Origin: Kocuria palustris | GTDB taxonomy: Bacteria; Actinomycetota; Actinomycetes; Actinomycetales; Micrococcaceae | Direction: 5' to 3' | NCBI RefSeq assembly: GCF_016907795.1 | Contig: NZ_JAFBCR010000001.1 | Location: forward strand, 186,001-250,000 | DNA: 64,000 nucleotides | Shown here: piece by piece, positions 17,297 to 31,088 of the stretch | Layout: every line of letters starts with the position of its first letter | Numbering within the stretch: position 1 is the first letter of the stretch | The notes under the pieces: model-generated | The model's input: the letters and a program-made list of their open reading frames with translations, nothing else | What the model was told of the DNA's origin: nothing | Databases searched by the model: none | Position numbers and translations under genes: made by a program

Positions 17297-18907
17297 ATGA
17301 TGCACCAGATGGGCACGGTCTCCCCGAGCCTCGAGGAGTTCCGCGAGCTGGCCAGGCACCACCGCGTCATCCCGGTGCGCACCACCGTGATGGCCGATGC
17401 GCTGACCCCGATCGGGATCTACCGCAGCCTCGTGCTGCGCGAGGACGGCACGGCGCCGTCGGGCACCTTCCTGATGGAGTCCGCCGCTCAGGGGATCTGG
17501 TCCCGCTGGTCGTTCATCGGCGCGGGCTCCAGGGCCACCCTGATCAGTCGGGACGGCCAGGCGCACTGGGTCGGCGACGTCCCCGTCGGGCTGCCCACGG
17601 AGGGCAGCCCGGTCGAGGCTCTGCGCGAGACCCTGGCGGTGCTGGCCACCGAGCGCTTCGACGACGCCCCTCCGCTGTCCTCGGGCATGGTCGGCTTCCT
17701 CGGCTGGGAGGTCGTGCGCCGCTGGGAGCGGCTGCCCGATCCGCCGCTGGACGACCTGCGCATCCCCGAACTGGCCATGAACCTGGTCTCGGAGATGGCC
17801 GTGCACGACAACACGGACGGCTCCGTGACGCTCGTGGCCAACGCGTACAACGCCGACGGCACGGACGAGCGCGTGGACGAGGCCTGGCTGGATGCCGTCG
17901 AGCGCCTCGACGGGATGCTCGAGAAGCTGGACCGGCCGTCGTCCCAGGCCCCGGTCTCGATCGCCGAGGACGTGATCGACCGGGACCGGATCGAGGAGGC
18001 GGTGCAGCAGTCGTGGCCGCGCGAGGACTTCCTCAGCGCGATCGAGGAGGCCAAGCAGGCCATCGTCGACGGCGAGATCTTCCAGGTCGTGATCTCACGG
18101 CGCTTCGAGACCGAGTGCACGGCCGACCCGCTCGAGGTCTATCGCATGCTGCGATCGATCAACCCGAGCCCCTACATGTACCTGTACGCCTTCGAGGATG
18201 CCGAGGGCAGGCCCTTCCACGTGGTCGGGTCATCGCCCGAGGCGCTCGTGAACGTCTCGGACGGGCAGGTCGTCACGCACCCGATTGCCGGCTCCCGTCC
18301 TCGCGGTGCCACCGCGGAGCAGGACCAGGCGCTGGGGCAGGAGCTGCTGGCCGATGAGAAGGAGCGCGCCGAGCACCTCATGCTCGTGGACCTCTCCCGC
18401 AACGACCTCTCGAAGGTCTGCGAGCCGGGCTCCGTGGAGGTCACCGAGTTCATGGCGATCGAGCGCTTCAGCCACATCATGCACCTGTGTTCCAACGTGG
18501 TCGGGCGCATGCGCCCGGACGTGAGCGCGTACGACGTGCTAGCCGCAGCCTTCCCCGCTGGAACGCTCTCCGGGGCGCCCAAGCCCCGGGCGCTGAAGCT
18601 GCTGGACGAGTACGAGCCCCGTCGCCGCGCCGTCTACGGCGGAGTGGTCGGCTACATGGATTTCGCGGGCTCCATGGACGTGGCCATCGCGATCCGCTCG
18701 GCGCTGCTGGTCGACGGACGCGCGTACGTCCAGGCCGGAGGCGGCATCGTCGCCGACTCGGTGCCGGAGACGGAGGCGCTGGAATCGCTGAACAAGGCCG
18801 CCGCGCCGCTGCGAGCGGCCCTCGCCGCCCAGTCCGTGCGCCGCCCTCGCCGCCTGAGCGCCGATGCCCGGCAGCAGGTCGACGCAACCGAGGGAGCCGC
18901 CCGATGA
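17297..18907 (+). CDS. trpE: Anthranilate synthase component I
   Basis: Converts chorismate to anthranilate with ammonia supplied by a TrpG partner that is not in this window. The 536-residue chorismate-binding enzyme shows the C-terminal core motifs DGEIFQVVISRRF, HPIAGSRPRG, LVDLSRNDLSKVCEPGSV, AAFPAGTLSGAPKPRA, YGGVVGYMDF and QAGGGIVADSVPE. The N-terminal half contains the LxxS-type segment (LMESAAQGIWSRWSFIG) that usually binds feedback tryptophan. ATG 17297 follows AGGAAGAAG. It overlaps the next gene by 4 nt. Confidence 0.96.
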   Translation: MMHQMGTVSPSLEEFRELARHHRVIPVRTTVMADALTPIGIYRSLVLREDGTAPSGTFLMESAAQGIWSRWSFIGAGSRATLISRDGQAHWVGDVPVGLPTEGSPVEALRETLAVLATERFDDAPPLSSGMVGFLGWEVVRRWERLPDPPLDDLRIPELAMNLVSEMAVHDNTDGSVTLVANAYNADGTDERVDEAWLDAVERLDGMLEKLDRPSSQAPVSIAEDVIDRDRIEEAVQQSWPREDFLSAIEEAKQAIVDGEIFQVVISRRFETECTADPLEVYRMLRSINPSPYMYLYAFEDAEGRPFHVVGSSPEALVNVSDGQVVTHPIAGSRPRGATAEQDQALGQELLADEKERAEHLMLVDLSRNDLSKVCEPGSVEVTEFMAIERFSHIMHLCSNVVGRMRPDVSAYDVLAAAFPAGTLSGAPKPRALKLLDEYEPRRRAVYGGVVGYMDFAGSMDVAIAIRSALLVDGRAYVQAGGGIVADSVPETEALESLNKAAAPLRAALAAQSVRRPRRLSADARQQVDATEGAAR

Positions 18908-19500
18908 CGGCCCTGAAGCGCAAGCCCATCGTCGTCCTGCTGTGCCTTGTGCTGGGTGCGGCGCTGTTCGGCGCCTCCGCCATGAGCTGGGTGCACGCCA
19001 GCGTGGCCACGGCGGTCTCGCAGATCGACGTGGACGTGCGCGGCAGCGATGCCGCACCGGCCGTCTCGGCCCTCGGATTGGTCGCCATGGCCGGCGCGGT
19101 GGCACTGAGCATCGCCGGTCCGCGACTGCGACCCGTGGTGTCCCTGGTGATCGCCGGTGCCGGACTGGGCTCCCTGATCGCCGTGATCGGCGCCATCGCC
19201 GACCCCGTCGGGGTCTCCGAGGGCGTCGTCGGGGAGATGACCGGCGTGGTCGGCACGGGAGCCGAGCACGAGCTCACCGTCGGCCCCTGGCTGTGCGCCG
19301 CGGCCTCCGTGCTCGTGATCCTCGGCGGCGTCTGGGCGCTCATCTCGTCCAGGACCTGGGCCAGGCCGACGGCCTCGCGCTTCGAGCGCGGCACCGCCCA
19401 GCGTCGTGCCGCGGGCGACGACGATCGCGAGTCCGAGCGCCGCGATGACATCGACTCCTGGGACGCCCTCACCGAGGGACGGGACCCCACCGGCTCCTAA
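18904..19500 (+). CDS. Trp-operon-associated membrane protein
   Basis: Resembles the actinobacterial 'Trp operon chaperone-like/Trp_oprn_chp' family, whose function is not established. The 198-residue protein has four hydrophobic segments (about 8-28, 55-75, 78-100 and 125-145) and a charged C-terminal tail. The LGAALFGASAMSWVHA loop with its tryptophan is typical. It starts at the overlapping ATGA of trpE, so it is translated with it. It is followed 8 nt later by a long hairpin that probably ends the trpE transcript. Confidence 0.8.
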   Translation: MTALKRKPIVVLLCLVLGAALFGASAMSWVHASVATAVSQIDVDVRGSDAAPAVSALGLVAMAGAVALSIAGPRLRPVVSLVIAGAGLGSLIAVIGAIADPVGVSEGVVGEMTGVVGTGAEHELTVGPWLCAAASVLVILGGVWALISSRTWARPTASRFERGTAQRRAAGDDDRESERRDDIDSWDALTEGRDPTGS

Positions 19501-19507
19501 GCAGCCG

Positions 19508-19544
19508 TCACCGCACCTGTCGGTCACCGTCACAGGCGCGGTGA
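19508..19544 (+). terminator. Long hairpin ending the trpE transcription unit
   Basis: Thirteen-position stem (19508-19520 with 19532-19544) with one A-C mismatch and an 11-nt loop that can pair further. It starts 7 nt beyond the membrane-protein stop. The following 90 nt hold an A+T-rich patch at 19550-19556 that may be promoter material for the next gene. Confidence 0.65.
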
Positions 19545-19631
19545 GTGGCACAATAAGGACGAGTACCGCCACCAATGGTCGGAGTCCCTCAGCGGACCCC
19601 GACCCCGAGCACCACAGGGAGACCTGAACTC

Positions 19632-19967
19632 ATGTCGCACGCGACCACCAGCTCCAGCACTGCGTCGGAGGCCGCATCCCGCCTCGAGGCCGAGCGCGAG
19701 GCCCACGGCCCCGATGTCATCGTCCTGGATCACACCGGGTACGTCGGGCACGGCAACACCGTCGCCGCCTGGACCTGCATCGCCATCATGGCCGTGGGCG
19801 TCGTCCTGGGGCTCATCGGCCTGGTCCAGGAGCTCGGCAGCGTCCTGATGTGGGTCGGCGTGGGCGTCATCGTCCTCGGCCTGATCGTGGGCGCCGTCCT
19901 CAAGGGCATGGGCATGGGTTATGAGGGCGAGGTCCGCAAGCACGAGCGCGGCGAGCTCAAGCACTGA
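19632..19967 (+). CDS. HGxxPAAW-like small membrane protein
   Basis: Protein of 111 residues with the GHGNTVAAWT motif that names the HGxxPAAW family (DUF6704) found before trpC in Micrococcales; here the usual Pro is Val. Two membrane helices (about 46-66 and 70-92) follow a polar, Ser/Thr-rich N-terminus, and the end is charged. ATG 19632 has AGGGAGA upstream. Function unknown; conserved position between trpE and trpC suggests only linkage, not a proven tryptophan role. Confidence 0.8.
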   Translation: MSHATTSSSTASEAASRLEAEREAHGPDVIVLDHTGYVGHGNTVAAWTCIAIMAVGVVLGLIGLVQELGSVLMWVGVGVIVLGLIVGAVLKGMGMGYEGEVRKHERGELKH

Positions 19968-20114
19968 GCCCCTCCTCATCAGGGCGGCTGACACGCCCCT
20001 GAGCCGCAGACCGCATCGTCTCCGCGCTCTGCCCGACCCGCACCGGCGCCGCCGGCCTGCGGGTTGGTGCATGCCGCGACCATCGCAATCTTCCAGGAGA
20101 GGACACGTCACCGC

Positions 20115-22247
20115 ATGACCGAGCATCCCGAGGGAAGCGTGAGGGCCACCGGAACGGTCCTCGACTCCATCATCGAGGGGGTCCGCGAGGATCTGGAGGC
20201 TCGGCGCGCCGCCGTTCCGCTCGAGGAGATCCGACGCACCGCAGCGCAGGCGCCGGCGCCCCGCGACGCGATCGCGGCACTGCGCGGATCCCACGAGGAC
20301 ACGCTCGAGATCATCGCCGAGGTCAAGCGCTCGTCGCCCTCGAAGGGCGCCCTGGCGCCGATCGAGGACCCCGCCGCTCTGGCCGCCGCGTACGAGCGCG
20401 GGGGAGCGGCCGTGATCTCCGTGCTCACCGAGCAGCGCCGCTTCGGCGGCTCGCTGGCCGACCTGGACGCGGTGCGCGCTGCCGTGGACGTGCCGATCCT
20501 GCGCAAGGACTTCACGGTCGACGAGTACCAGATCCTCGAGGCCCGTGCCCACGGGGCCGATCTCATCCTGCTGATCGTCGCGGCCCTCGACGACGACGCG
20601 CTGGCCCATCTGCTGAAGGTCACCGAGGACCTCGGGATGCAGGCGCTCGTGGAGACGCATACGGAGGAGGAGATCCGCCGTGCCGCGGTGGTGGGCGCCA
20701 AGATCGTGGGCGTGAACACCCGTGATCTGAATACCCTCGACGTCGACACCGACCGCTTCGGGCACCTGGCCGAGCACCTTCCCGCAGACGCCGTCCTGGT
20801 GGCGGAGTCCGGTGTCAGCGGCCCCGAGCAGATCGAGGACTACGCGCGTCAGGGCGCTCATGCCGTGCTCACCGGCGAGGCGCTGGTCCGGGCGGGCGAC
20901 CCCGTGGGCACCGTCGCCCAGTTCCGCACCCTCGGCGAGTCCATCCGCGCCGCGCACCGGGGGGAGCAGGAGGCCCGCGACGGGCAGCGGCGCTACTCGA
21001 ACGCCCAGGGCCCGTACTTCGGCGACTTCGGCGGGCGCTGGATGCCCGAGTCGCTGATCGCCGCCCTGGACCAGGTCACCGACACCTTCGAGAAGGCCAA
21101 GGCCGATCCGGAGTTCCTGGAGGAGTTCCAGCGGCTGTCGCGCGACTACGCGAACAGGCCGTCGCTGCTGACGGAGGCCGAGCGCTTCGGCGCCCACGCG
21201 GGCTGCCGCGTGTTCCTCAAGCGCGAGGACCTCAACCACACCGGCTCGCACAAGATCAACAACGTCCTGGGCCAGGCCCTGCTGGCCCAGCGGATGGGCA
21301 AGACCCGCCTGATCGCGGAGACCGGGGCCGGGCAGCACGGCGTGGCCACGGCCACCGCCGCCGCGCTGCTAGGCATGGAGTGCGTGGTCTACATGGGCGC
21401 GGAGGACACCCGGCGCCAGGCGCTGAACGTCGCGCGCATGAATCTGCTGGGCGCCGAGGTCGTGGCCGTGGAGCACGGCTCGCAGACGCTCAAGGACGCC
21501 ATCAACGAGGCGCTGCGCGACTGGGTGGCCTCCGTGGACACGACCCACTACCTGCTGGGCACCGCCGCCGGGCCGCATCCCTTCCCGGCCATGGTCCGCT
21601 GGTTCCACCAGCAGATCGGCGACGAGGCCCGCGCCCAGATCCTGTCGCAGACCGGTCGGCTGCCGGATGCCGTGGCGGCCTGCGTGGGCGGCGGATCGAA
21701 TGCGATCGGCATCTTCCACGCGTTCCTCGACGACGCCGACGTCGAGCTGCACGGCTTCGAGGCGGGCGGCGACGGGGTAGACACCCCTCGCCACGCCGCG
21801 ACCATCACGCTGGGGCGCCCCGGCGTGCTGCACGGGGCCAAGACGTTCCTGATGCAGGACGAGGACGGGCAGACGATCGAGTCGCACTCGATCTCCGCCG
21901 GCCTGGACTACCCGGCAGTGGGTCCCGAGCACGCCTACCTCGCCGCCAGCGGACGCGCCGTCTACACGGCGATCACCGATGACCAGGCCATGGACGCCTT
22001 CCGCGCCCTGTGCCGCACCGAGGGCATCATCCCTGCGATCGAGTCCTCGCACGCCCTGGCAGGCGCCGTGCGGCTCGGCCAGACCTGGCGCGAGCAGCTC
22101 GGCGAGGAGGCCGCAGCGCAGAAGATCGTCGTCGTGTCCCTGTCGGGCCGCGGCGACAAGGACGTGGCCACGGCCGCCGAGTGGTTCGACATGCTGCCGG
22201 GCGGCTCCAGGGAAGAGAAGATCGCCGAGACGGGGGAGCAGCTGTGA
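20115..22247 (+). CDS. trpCB: Fused indole-3-glycerol phosphate synthase / tryptophan synthase beta
   Basis: One open frame of 710 residues. Residues about 14-282 are IGPS (TrpC): catalytic residues E69, K71, K131, E180, N201 and E231 stand with nearly the same spacing as in characterised IGPS. Residues about 292-705 are TrpB: PLP lysine K380 in [11 protein letters not shown]402 in AETGAGQHG and the phosphate-binding GGGSNA at 525-530. The linker is about ten residues ([10 protein letters not shown]). Between the halves there is no stop codon and no in-frame start before a Met inside conserved TrpB sequence, so TrpB cannot be made separately. ATG 20115 has AGGAGAGGA 12-13 nt upstream. The enzyme would make indole-3-glycerol phosphate and also perform the final condensation with serine; TrpA follows with a 4-nt overlap. 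Confidence 0.93.
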   Translation: MTEHPEGSVRATGTVLDSIIEGVREDLEARRAAVPLEEIRRTAAQAPAPRDAIAALRGSHEDTLEIIAEVKRSSPSKGALAPIEDPAALAAAYERGGAAVISVLTEQRRFGGSLADLDAVRAAVDVPILRKDFTVDEYQILEARAHGADLILLIVAALDDDALAHLLKVTEDLGMQALVETHTEEEIRRAAVVGAKIVGVNTRDLNTLDVDTDRFGHLAEHLPADAVLVAESGVSGPEQIEDYARQGAHAVLTGEALVRAGDPVGTVAQFRTLGESIRAAHRGEQEARDGQRRYSNAQGPYFGDFGGRWMPESLIAALDQVTDTFEKAKADPEFLEEFQRLSRDYANRPSLLTEAERFGAHAGCRVFLKREDLNHTGSHKINNVLGQALLAQRMGKTRLIAETGAGQHGVATATAAALLGMECVVYMGAEDTRRQALNVARMNLLGAEVVAVEHGSQTLKDAINEALRDWVASVDTTHYLLGTAAGPHPFPAMVRWFHQQIGDEARAQILSQTGRLPDAVAACVGGGSNAIGIFHAFLDDADVELHGFEAGGDGVDTPRHAATITLGRPGVLHGAKTFLMQDEDGQTIESHSISAGLDYPAVGPEHAYLAASGRAVYTAITDDQAMDAFRALCRTEGIIPAIESSHALAGAVRLGQTWREQLGEEAAAQKIVVVSLSGRGDKDVATAAEWFDMLPGGSREEKIAETGEQL

Positions 22248-23176
22248 ACCAGACCACCAGTGCCGGGTCCCAGGACCCCTCAGAGGCCTCAGCGACCGAG
22301 CAGACCGGTGCGCCGCAGGCGGCCGTGCAGGCCGAGTGCCTGTCCGGGCCGGGATCCCTGATCGATCGGATCATCCCCGCGGGCCTGGCCCAGGACCCCG
22401 ACTCCCGGCTGGCCGCGCGCATCGAGCAGTGCCGCGCGCAGGGCCGACCCGCGCTGATCGGCTACCTGCCCGCCGGCTATCCGAGCGTCGAGGAGTCCAT
22501 CGAGGCCGCCGTCGCACTCGGGCTCGGCGGGGCCGATGTCATCGAGGTCGGTCTGCCGTACTCCGATCCCGTCATGGATGGCGAGGTCATCCAGGCAGCC
22601 ACCACGCAGGCCCTCGCCCAGGGCGTGAGCACGGATGACGCCTTCCGCGTGGTCCGGGCGATCACCGAGCGAACGGACGCCGTGGCCGTCCTGATGACCT
22701 ATTGGAACCTGGTCATGCAGCACGGCGTGGACCGCTTCGCCGCAGACCTGGCGGCAGCGGGTGGGTCGGGGATCGTGACCCCTGACCTGATTCCGGACGA
22801 GGCCCAGGAGTGGTTCGAGGCCTCCTCCGCCCACGGCCTGGACCGGATCTTCCTGGTCGCCCCGTCCAGCACTCGGGAGCGCATGGAGATGACGGCGCGG
22901 GCGTCGTCGGGCTTCGTGTACGCCGTGTCGGTCATGGGCGTCACCGGTGCGCGGGACTCCGTCTCCGACGCCGCCCAGGACGTCGTCCGGCGAGCCCGCG
23001 CCGCCGGTGCGCAGAACGTGTGCGTCGGTCTGGGCGTGTCGCGCCGCGAGCACGTCGAGGAGATCGGCGCCTACGCCGACGGCGCGATCGTGGGCACCGC
23101 GCTCGTAAAGGCCCTGCGCGACGGCGGACCCGAGGCCGTCGGCCGCCTGGCCGCCGAGCTCGCCGGCCGCAGCTGA
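22244..23176 (+). CDS. trpA: Tryptophan synthase alpha subunit
   Basis: Splits indole-3-glycerol phosphate and channels indole to TrpB. The catalytic residues are in [13 protein letters not shown] (Glu and Asp), and phosphate loops in GVTGARDS and the C-terminal [15 protein letters not shown]. The GTG start is nested in the trpCB stop (GTGA) with GGGGGAG before it. The 310-residue product carries about 50 extra N-terminal residues rich in Gln/Ala/Glu ahead of the [22 protein letters not shown] core, longer than the typical alpha subunit. Last gene of the trp unit. Confidence 0.95.
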   Translation: MNQTTSAGSQDPSEASATEQTGAPQAAVQAECLSGPGSLIDRIIPAGLAQDPDSRLAARIEQCRAQGRPALIGYLPAGYPSVEESIEAAVALGLGGADVIEVGLPYSDPVMDGEVIQAATTQALAQGVSTDDAFRVVRAITERTDAVAVLMTYWNLVMQHGVDRFAADLAAAGGSGIVTPDLIPDEAQEWFEASSAHGLDRIFLVAPSSTRERMEMTARASSGFVYAVSVMGVTGARDSVSDAAQDVVRRARAAGAQNVCVGLGVSRREHVEEIGAYADGAIVGTALVKALRDGGPEAVGRLAAELAGRS

Positions 23177-23181
23177 CCCGC

Positions 23182-23212
23182 AGCCGGTGCGGACGCTGCG
23201 CCCGCACCGGCT
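23182..23212 (+). terminator. Hairpin terminator after trpA
   Basis: Perfect 11-bp stem (23182-23192 with 23202-23212) and 9-nt loop, 5 nt past the trpA stop, followed by CCCCTCCC. lgt begins 44 nt later, so some read-through is likely. Confidence 0.7.
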
Positions 23213-23256
23213 CCCCTCCCACCCCGCCCGGGCGCACCGGAACCAGGAAGGCACTC

Positions 23257-24405
23257 ATGCTCGTCTCGCCGACGCTGTCGATCCCCTCGCCCGGCTGGAG
23301 CGGGTTCTCGCTGGGGCCGTTCGAGGTCCACGCCTACGCTCTATGCATCCTGCTCGGGATGGCCGCGGCCATCGCGATCACGACCCGGCGCATGGACGCC
23401 CGCGGTCAGGACGGCGACTTCGTCATGGATGCGGCGCTGCTGGCCATCCCGCTGGGCATCATCGGCGCCCGGCTCTACCACGTGGTCATCACCGACCCCG
23501 GTTACTACTTCGGCTCCGCGGAGGGGCTGATGGAGATCCCGCAGCTGTGGAAGGGCGGGCTGGGGATCATGGGCGGCGTGGCCTTCGGCGCCCTGGCCGT
23601 GTGGATCATGTGCCGGGTCCGCGGGACCTCCTACGCCCTGTTCGCGGACTGCGTGGCTCCGGCCCTGCTGGTGGCCCAGGCCCTGGGCCGCTGGGGCAAC
23701 TGGTTCAACCAGGAGCTCTTCGGCCGCGCCACCACGCTTCCCTGGGGCCTCGAGATCGCCCCCACGTCCCCCAACTTCCCGGACGGGCTTCCGGCGGGCA
23801 CGCTGTTCCACCCCACGTTTCTCTACGAGTCGCTGTGGAACCTGCTGGGGGCGGCGCTGATCATCTGGCTCGGGCGCAGCCGCCGCACGGCGCACCGGGT
23901 CGACGGCGGCCGCTCGATGGCGCTCTACCTGATCTGGTACGGGACCGGTCGCATGCTGATCGAGATCTTCCTGCGCATCGACCCCTCCGCCATGTTCCTG
24001 GGCGTGCGCATCCACGTGTTCACCGCTGCGGCGCTGATCGTCGTCGGCCTGCTGCTCTACGCGTGGCTCTCCCGCCGCAAGGCCGCCGTCCTGGGCTCGG
24101 TCGCTGAGCACCCTGCCTCGACCCGCGCCGCGAACGGCAGCGGCAGCCACCGGGCCGTCGCTGCGGCTCGGCAGTCCGACGCCGCCGCTGCCCTAGGGGC
24201 CGAAACCGCCTCCGAGCCCTGGCGCGGTGCCCGGATCAACCGGCTGCCCGATCTCGACCGCGCAGACCGCACCGCGGCGGCTGCCGAGCCCGAGCCCGAC
24301 AGCGCCGAGCTCGGCGAGCAGGCCGACCCCTGCGGTGACGTGCGGCTGCAGGCCTTCGTCGAGACGCGCGCAGCCGATCCGTCGCGCCAGCCGGTGCGCG
24401 GCTGA
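23257..24405 (+). CDS. lgt: Prolipoprotein diacylglyceryl transferase
   Basis: Transfers diacylglycerol from phosphatidylglycerol to the lipobox cysteine of prelipoproteins (such as CtaC and the substrate-binding protein here). The 382-residue product has seven membrane helices; signature residues lie in GIIGARLYHV, KGGLGIMGG and ALGRWGNWFNQELFG (the phosphatidylglycerol-binding Arg), followed by HPTFLYES. The last ~95 residues, after the final helix, form a low-complexity Ala/Arg/Glu tail predicted to be cytoplasmic and disordered, as in other actinobacterial Lgt. ATG 23257 follows AGGAAGG. Confidence 0.95.
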   Translation: MLVSPTLSIPSPGWSGFSLGPFEVHAYALCILLGMAAAIAITTRRMDARGQDGDFVMDAALLAIPLGIIGARLYHVVITDPGYYFGSAEGLMEIPQLWKGGLGIMGGVAFGALAVWIMCRVRGTSYALFADCVAPALLVAQALGRWGNWFNQELFGRATTLPWGLEIAPTSPNFPDGLPAGTLFHPTFLYESLWNLLGAALIIWLGRSRRTAHRVDGGRSMALYLIWYGTGRMLIEIFLRIDPSAMFLGVRIHVFTAAALIVVGLLLYAWLSRRKAAVLGSVAEHPASTRAANGSGSHRAVAAARQSDAAAALGAETASEPWRGARINRLPDLDRADRTAAAAEPEPDSAELGEQADPCGDVRLQAFVETRAADPSRQPVRG

Positions 24406-24447
24406 GACGCACCGGATCGCCTCCGCATCGGCCGGGGCGGCCGCCCT

Positions 24448-24491
24448 GTGACGCGGCATGAAACAGCCAGGAAACACCCCGGCAGTATCCT
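24448..24491 (+). promoter_or_regulatory. gltBD promoter with GlnR-like half sites
   Basis: GAAAC at 24460-24464 and again at 24471-24475, exactly 11 bp apart, with GTGAC at 24448-24452. Actinobacterial GlnR sites are runs of GTNAC and GAAAC pentamers with 6-nt spacers; the GTGAC spacer here is 7. A candidate -10 TATCCT lies at 24486-24491, so the repeats would cover the -35 region. Leader of about 100 nt to gltB. Confidence 0.4.
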
Positions 24492-24596
24492 CATCGCCGC
24501 ATCAGCATGCGCTCCGCTGACGCCGCTCGGTCCCATCGGCTGAGGCAGGCACCGTCGGGCGGTGCCGAGCCGCAGCCATCAGGTGAGGAGAATTCC

Positions 24597-29295
<4,699 letters not shown>

Positions 29296-29303
<8 letters not shown>

Positions 29304-30759
29304 TCCCCGTGGATTCCTCAAGACGACCGAGCGCGTGGACCGGCCCAAGCGGCCGGTGCCGGTGCGCATCATGGACTTCGCCGAGGTCCAGACCCGGCAG
29401 GATCCGTCCGTGATCCATCAGCAGGCGGGTCGCTGCATGGACTGCGGCATCCCGTTCTGCCACCAGGGCTGCCCTCTGGGCAATCTCATCCCGGAGTGGA
29501 ACGACCTCATGTGGCGCGGACGCGACCGCGAGGCCGTGGCCCGCATGCACGCGACCAACAACTTCCCGGAGCTGACGGGGCGCGTGTGCCCGGCCCCGTG
29601 CGAGTCGGCGTGCGTGCTGGGCATCAACCAGCCCGCGGTGACGATCAAGCAGGTCGAGTACGAGATCGGCGAGAAGGCGCTCGACGACGGCCTGCTCGAG
29701 CCGTTCATCCCGGATCGCCTGGTCGGGCAGACCGTGGCCGTCGTGGGCTCGGGCCCGTCCGGTCTGGCCGCGGCCCAGCAGCTCACGCAGGCCGGGTTCA
29801 CGGTGGCGGTCTTCGAGCGCGACGACCGCATCGGGGGGCTGCTGCGCTACGGCATCCCCGACTTCAAGCTCGAGAAGGAGGTGCTGGAGCGCCGCCTGGA
29901 GGTCATGCGCCAGGAGGGCACCCGCTTCCGCACCGGCGTGGAGATCGGCCGGGACATCACCTGGGACCAGCTGCGCCGCCGCTACGACGCCGTCATCGTG
30001 GCCACCGGAGCCTTGAAGCCCCGCGAGCTGCCGGTGCCGGGCCGCGAGCTGGACGGGGTGCACCAGGCGATGGAGTACCTCACCCAGTCCAACCGCGTCG
30101 TCGCCGGCGACGAGGTCGCGGATCAGATCCGGGCCGATGGCAAGCACGTGGTGGTGCTGGGCGGCGGAGACACCGGCTCCGACTGCATCGGCACCGCCAA
30201 CCGTCAGGGCGCCGCCTCGGTGACGAACATCGCGATCGGCTTCGAGCCGCCCGCCCAGCGTCCGGACTCCGAGCCGTGGCCCATGGCGCCCAAGGTGCTC
30301 GACGTCTCCTCGTCGCACGAGGAGGGCGTGGACCGCGTGTACCTGTCCTCGACCGTCGAGCTGATCGCCGGTGAGGACGGCCGGGTGCGCGCCCTGCGCC
30401 TGGCCGAGACCGAGTACCTTCCGGACGGCAGCCGCGGGCCCAAGGCCGGCACCGAGCGCGAGATCCCCGCGGATCTGGTGCTGCTGGCGCTGGGGTTCAC
30501 GGGCAACGAGTCGGATGAGCTGGTCTCGCAGCTGCAGGTCAGCTGCGAGCCCCGCGGCACGGTCGCCCGCGATGACCACTACATGACTTCGGTGCGCGGC
30601 GTCTTCGCCTGCGGGGACTCGGGCCGCGGTGCGTCGCTGGTGGTCTGGGCCATCGCCGAGGGGCGTGCCTGCGCCGCCGAGGTCGAGAAGCACCTCACCG
30701 GCAGCACGCGCCTGCCCGCGCCGGTGCGGCCCAGCACGCGGGCCATCGACCTGCGCTGA
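29296..30759 (+). CDS. gltD: Glutamate synthase small subunit
   Basis: NADPH-oxidising FAD subunit that supplies electrons to GltB; together they make two glutamates from glutamine and 2-oxoglutarate. The 487-residue product carries two cysteine clusters for 4Fe-4S centres ([17 protein letters not shown] and [12 protein letters not shown]), an FAD motif [15 protein letters not shown] and an NADPH motif [13 protein letters not shown], ending with [22 protein letters not shown] 29296 gives the standard [10 protein letters not shown]-terminus and lies inside the end of gltB. Confidence 0.97.
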
Positions 30760-30804
30760 GGGTTCCGGCCCTGCGCAGGCACCTCCGTGAGCCCGCGGGC
30801 GCAC

Positions 30805-30838
30805 GGGCCGCGCACCCCTGGTCCGGGGGTCGCGGCCC
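30805..30838 (+). terminator. Hairpin terminator after gltD
   Basis: GGGCCGCG (30805-30812) pairs with CGCGGCCC (30831-30838) and ACCCC with GGGGT inside, with one bulged C and a 6-nt loop. It begins 45 nt after the gltD stop. Confidence 0.65.
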
Positions 30839-30950
30839 GCTCGTGGCTGCGGCGGATCGTCTCCGTCACCAGGTGTGACGAGCATCTCGCTGTTCGCCCT
30901 CAGCGCGCATCCGACTTCGCCCATCTCCGACCGATCGCCTGCAGGGCGAG

Positions 30951-30956
30951 TATGGT
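30951..30956 (+). promoter_or_regulatory. Candidate -10 of pyk
   Basis: TATGGT in a GC-rich gap between gltD and pyk. The start would be near 30963, giving a leader of about 125 nt. No good -35 box is visible, and the rest of 30839-31088 shows no other feature. Confidence 0.45.
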
Positions 30957-31088
30957 GGGGAGAAGAGCGGGTCCTTTCGAGGCCCGCAGCATGACCCCGG
31001 CAGAGCTGCCGCGCAGGATTCCTCCCTCGCAGCTTCGGGGGCCTGCGCGTCGGTCTGCCAGTTCCGACATCGAGCAGGAGGAAGTGCC

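Noticed and set aside
20940-21010. TrpC-TrpB fusion as a sequencing artefact
   Set aside because: The reading frame is continuous with normal codon use and sensible linker residues; an error would need to remove both a stop and a start at once. Kept as a real fusion, with resequencing advised.
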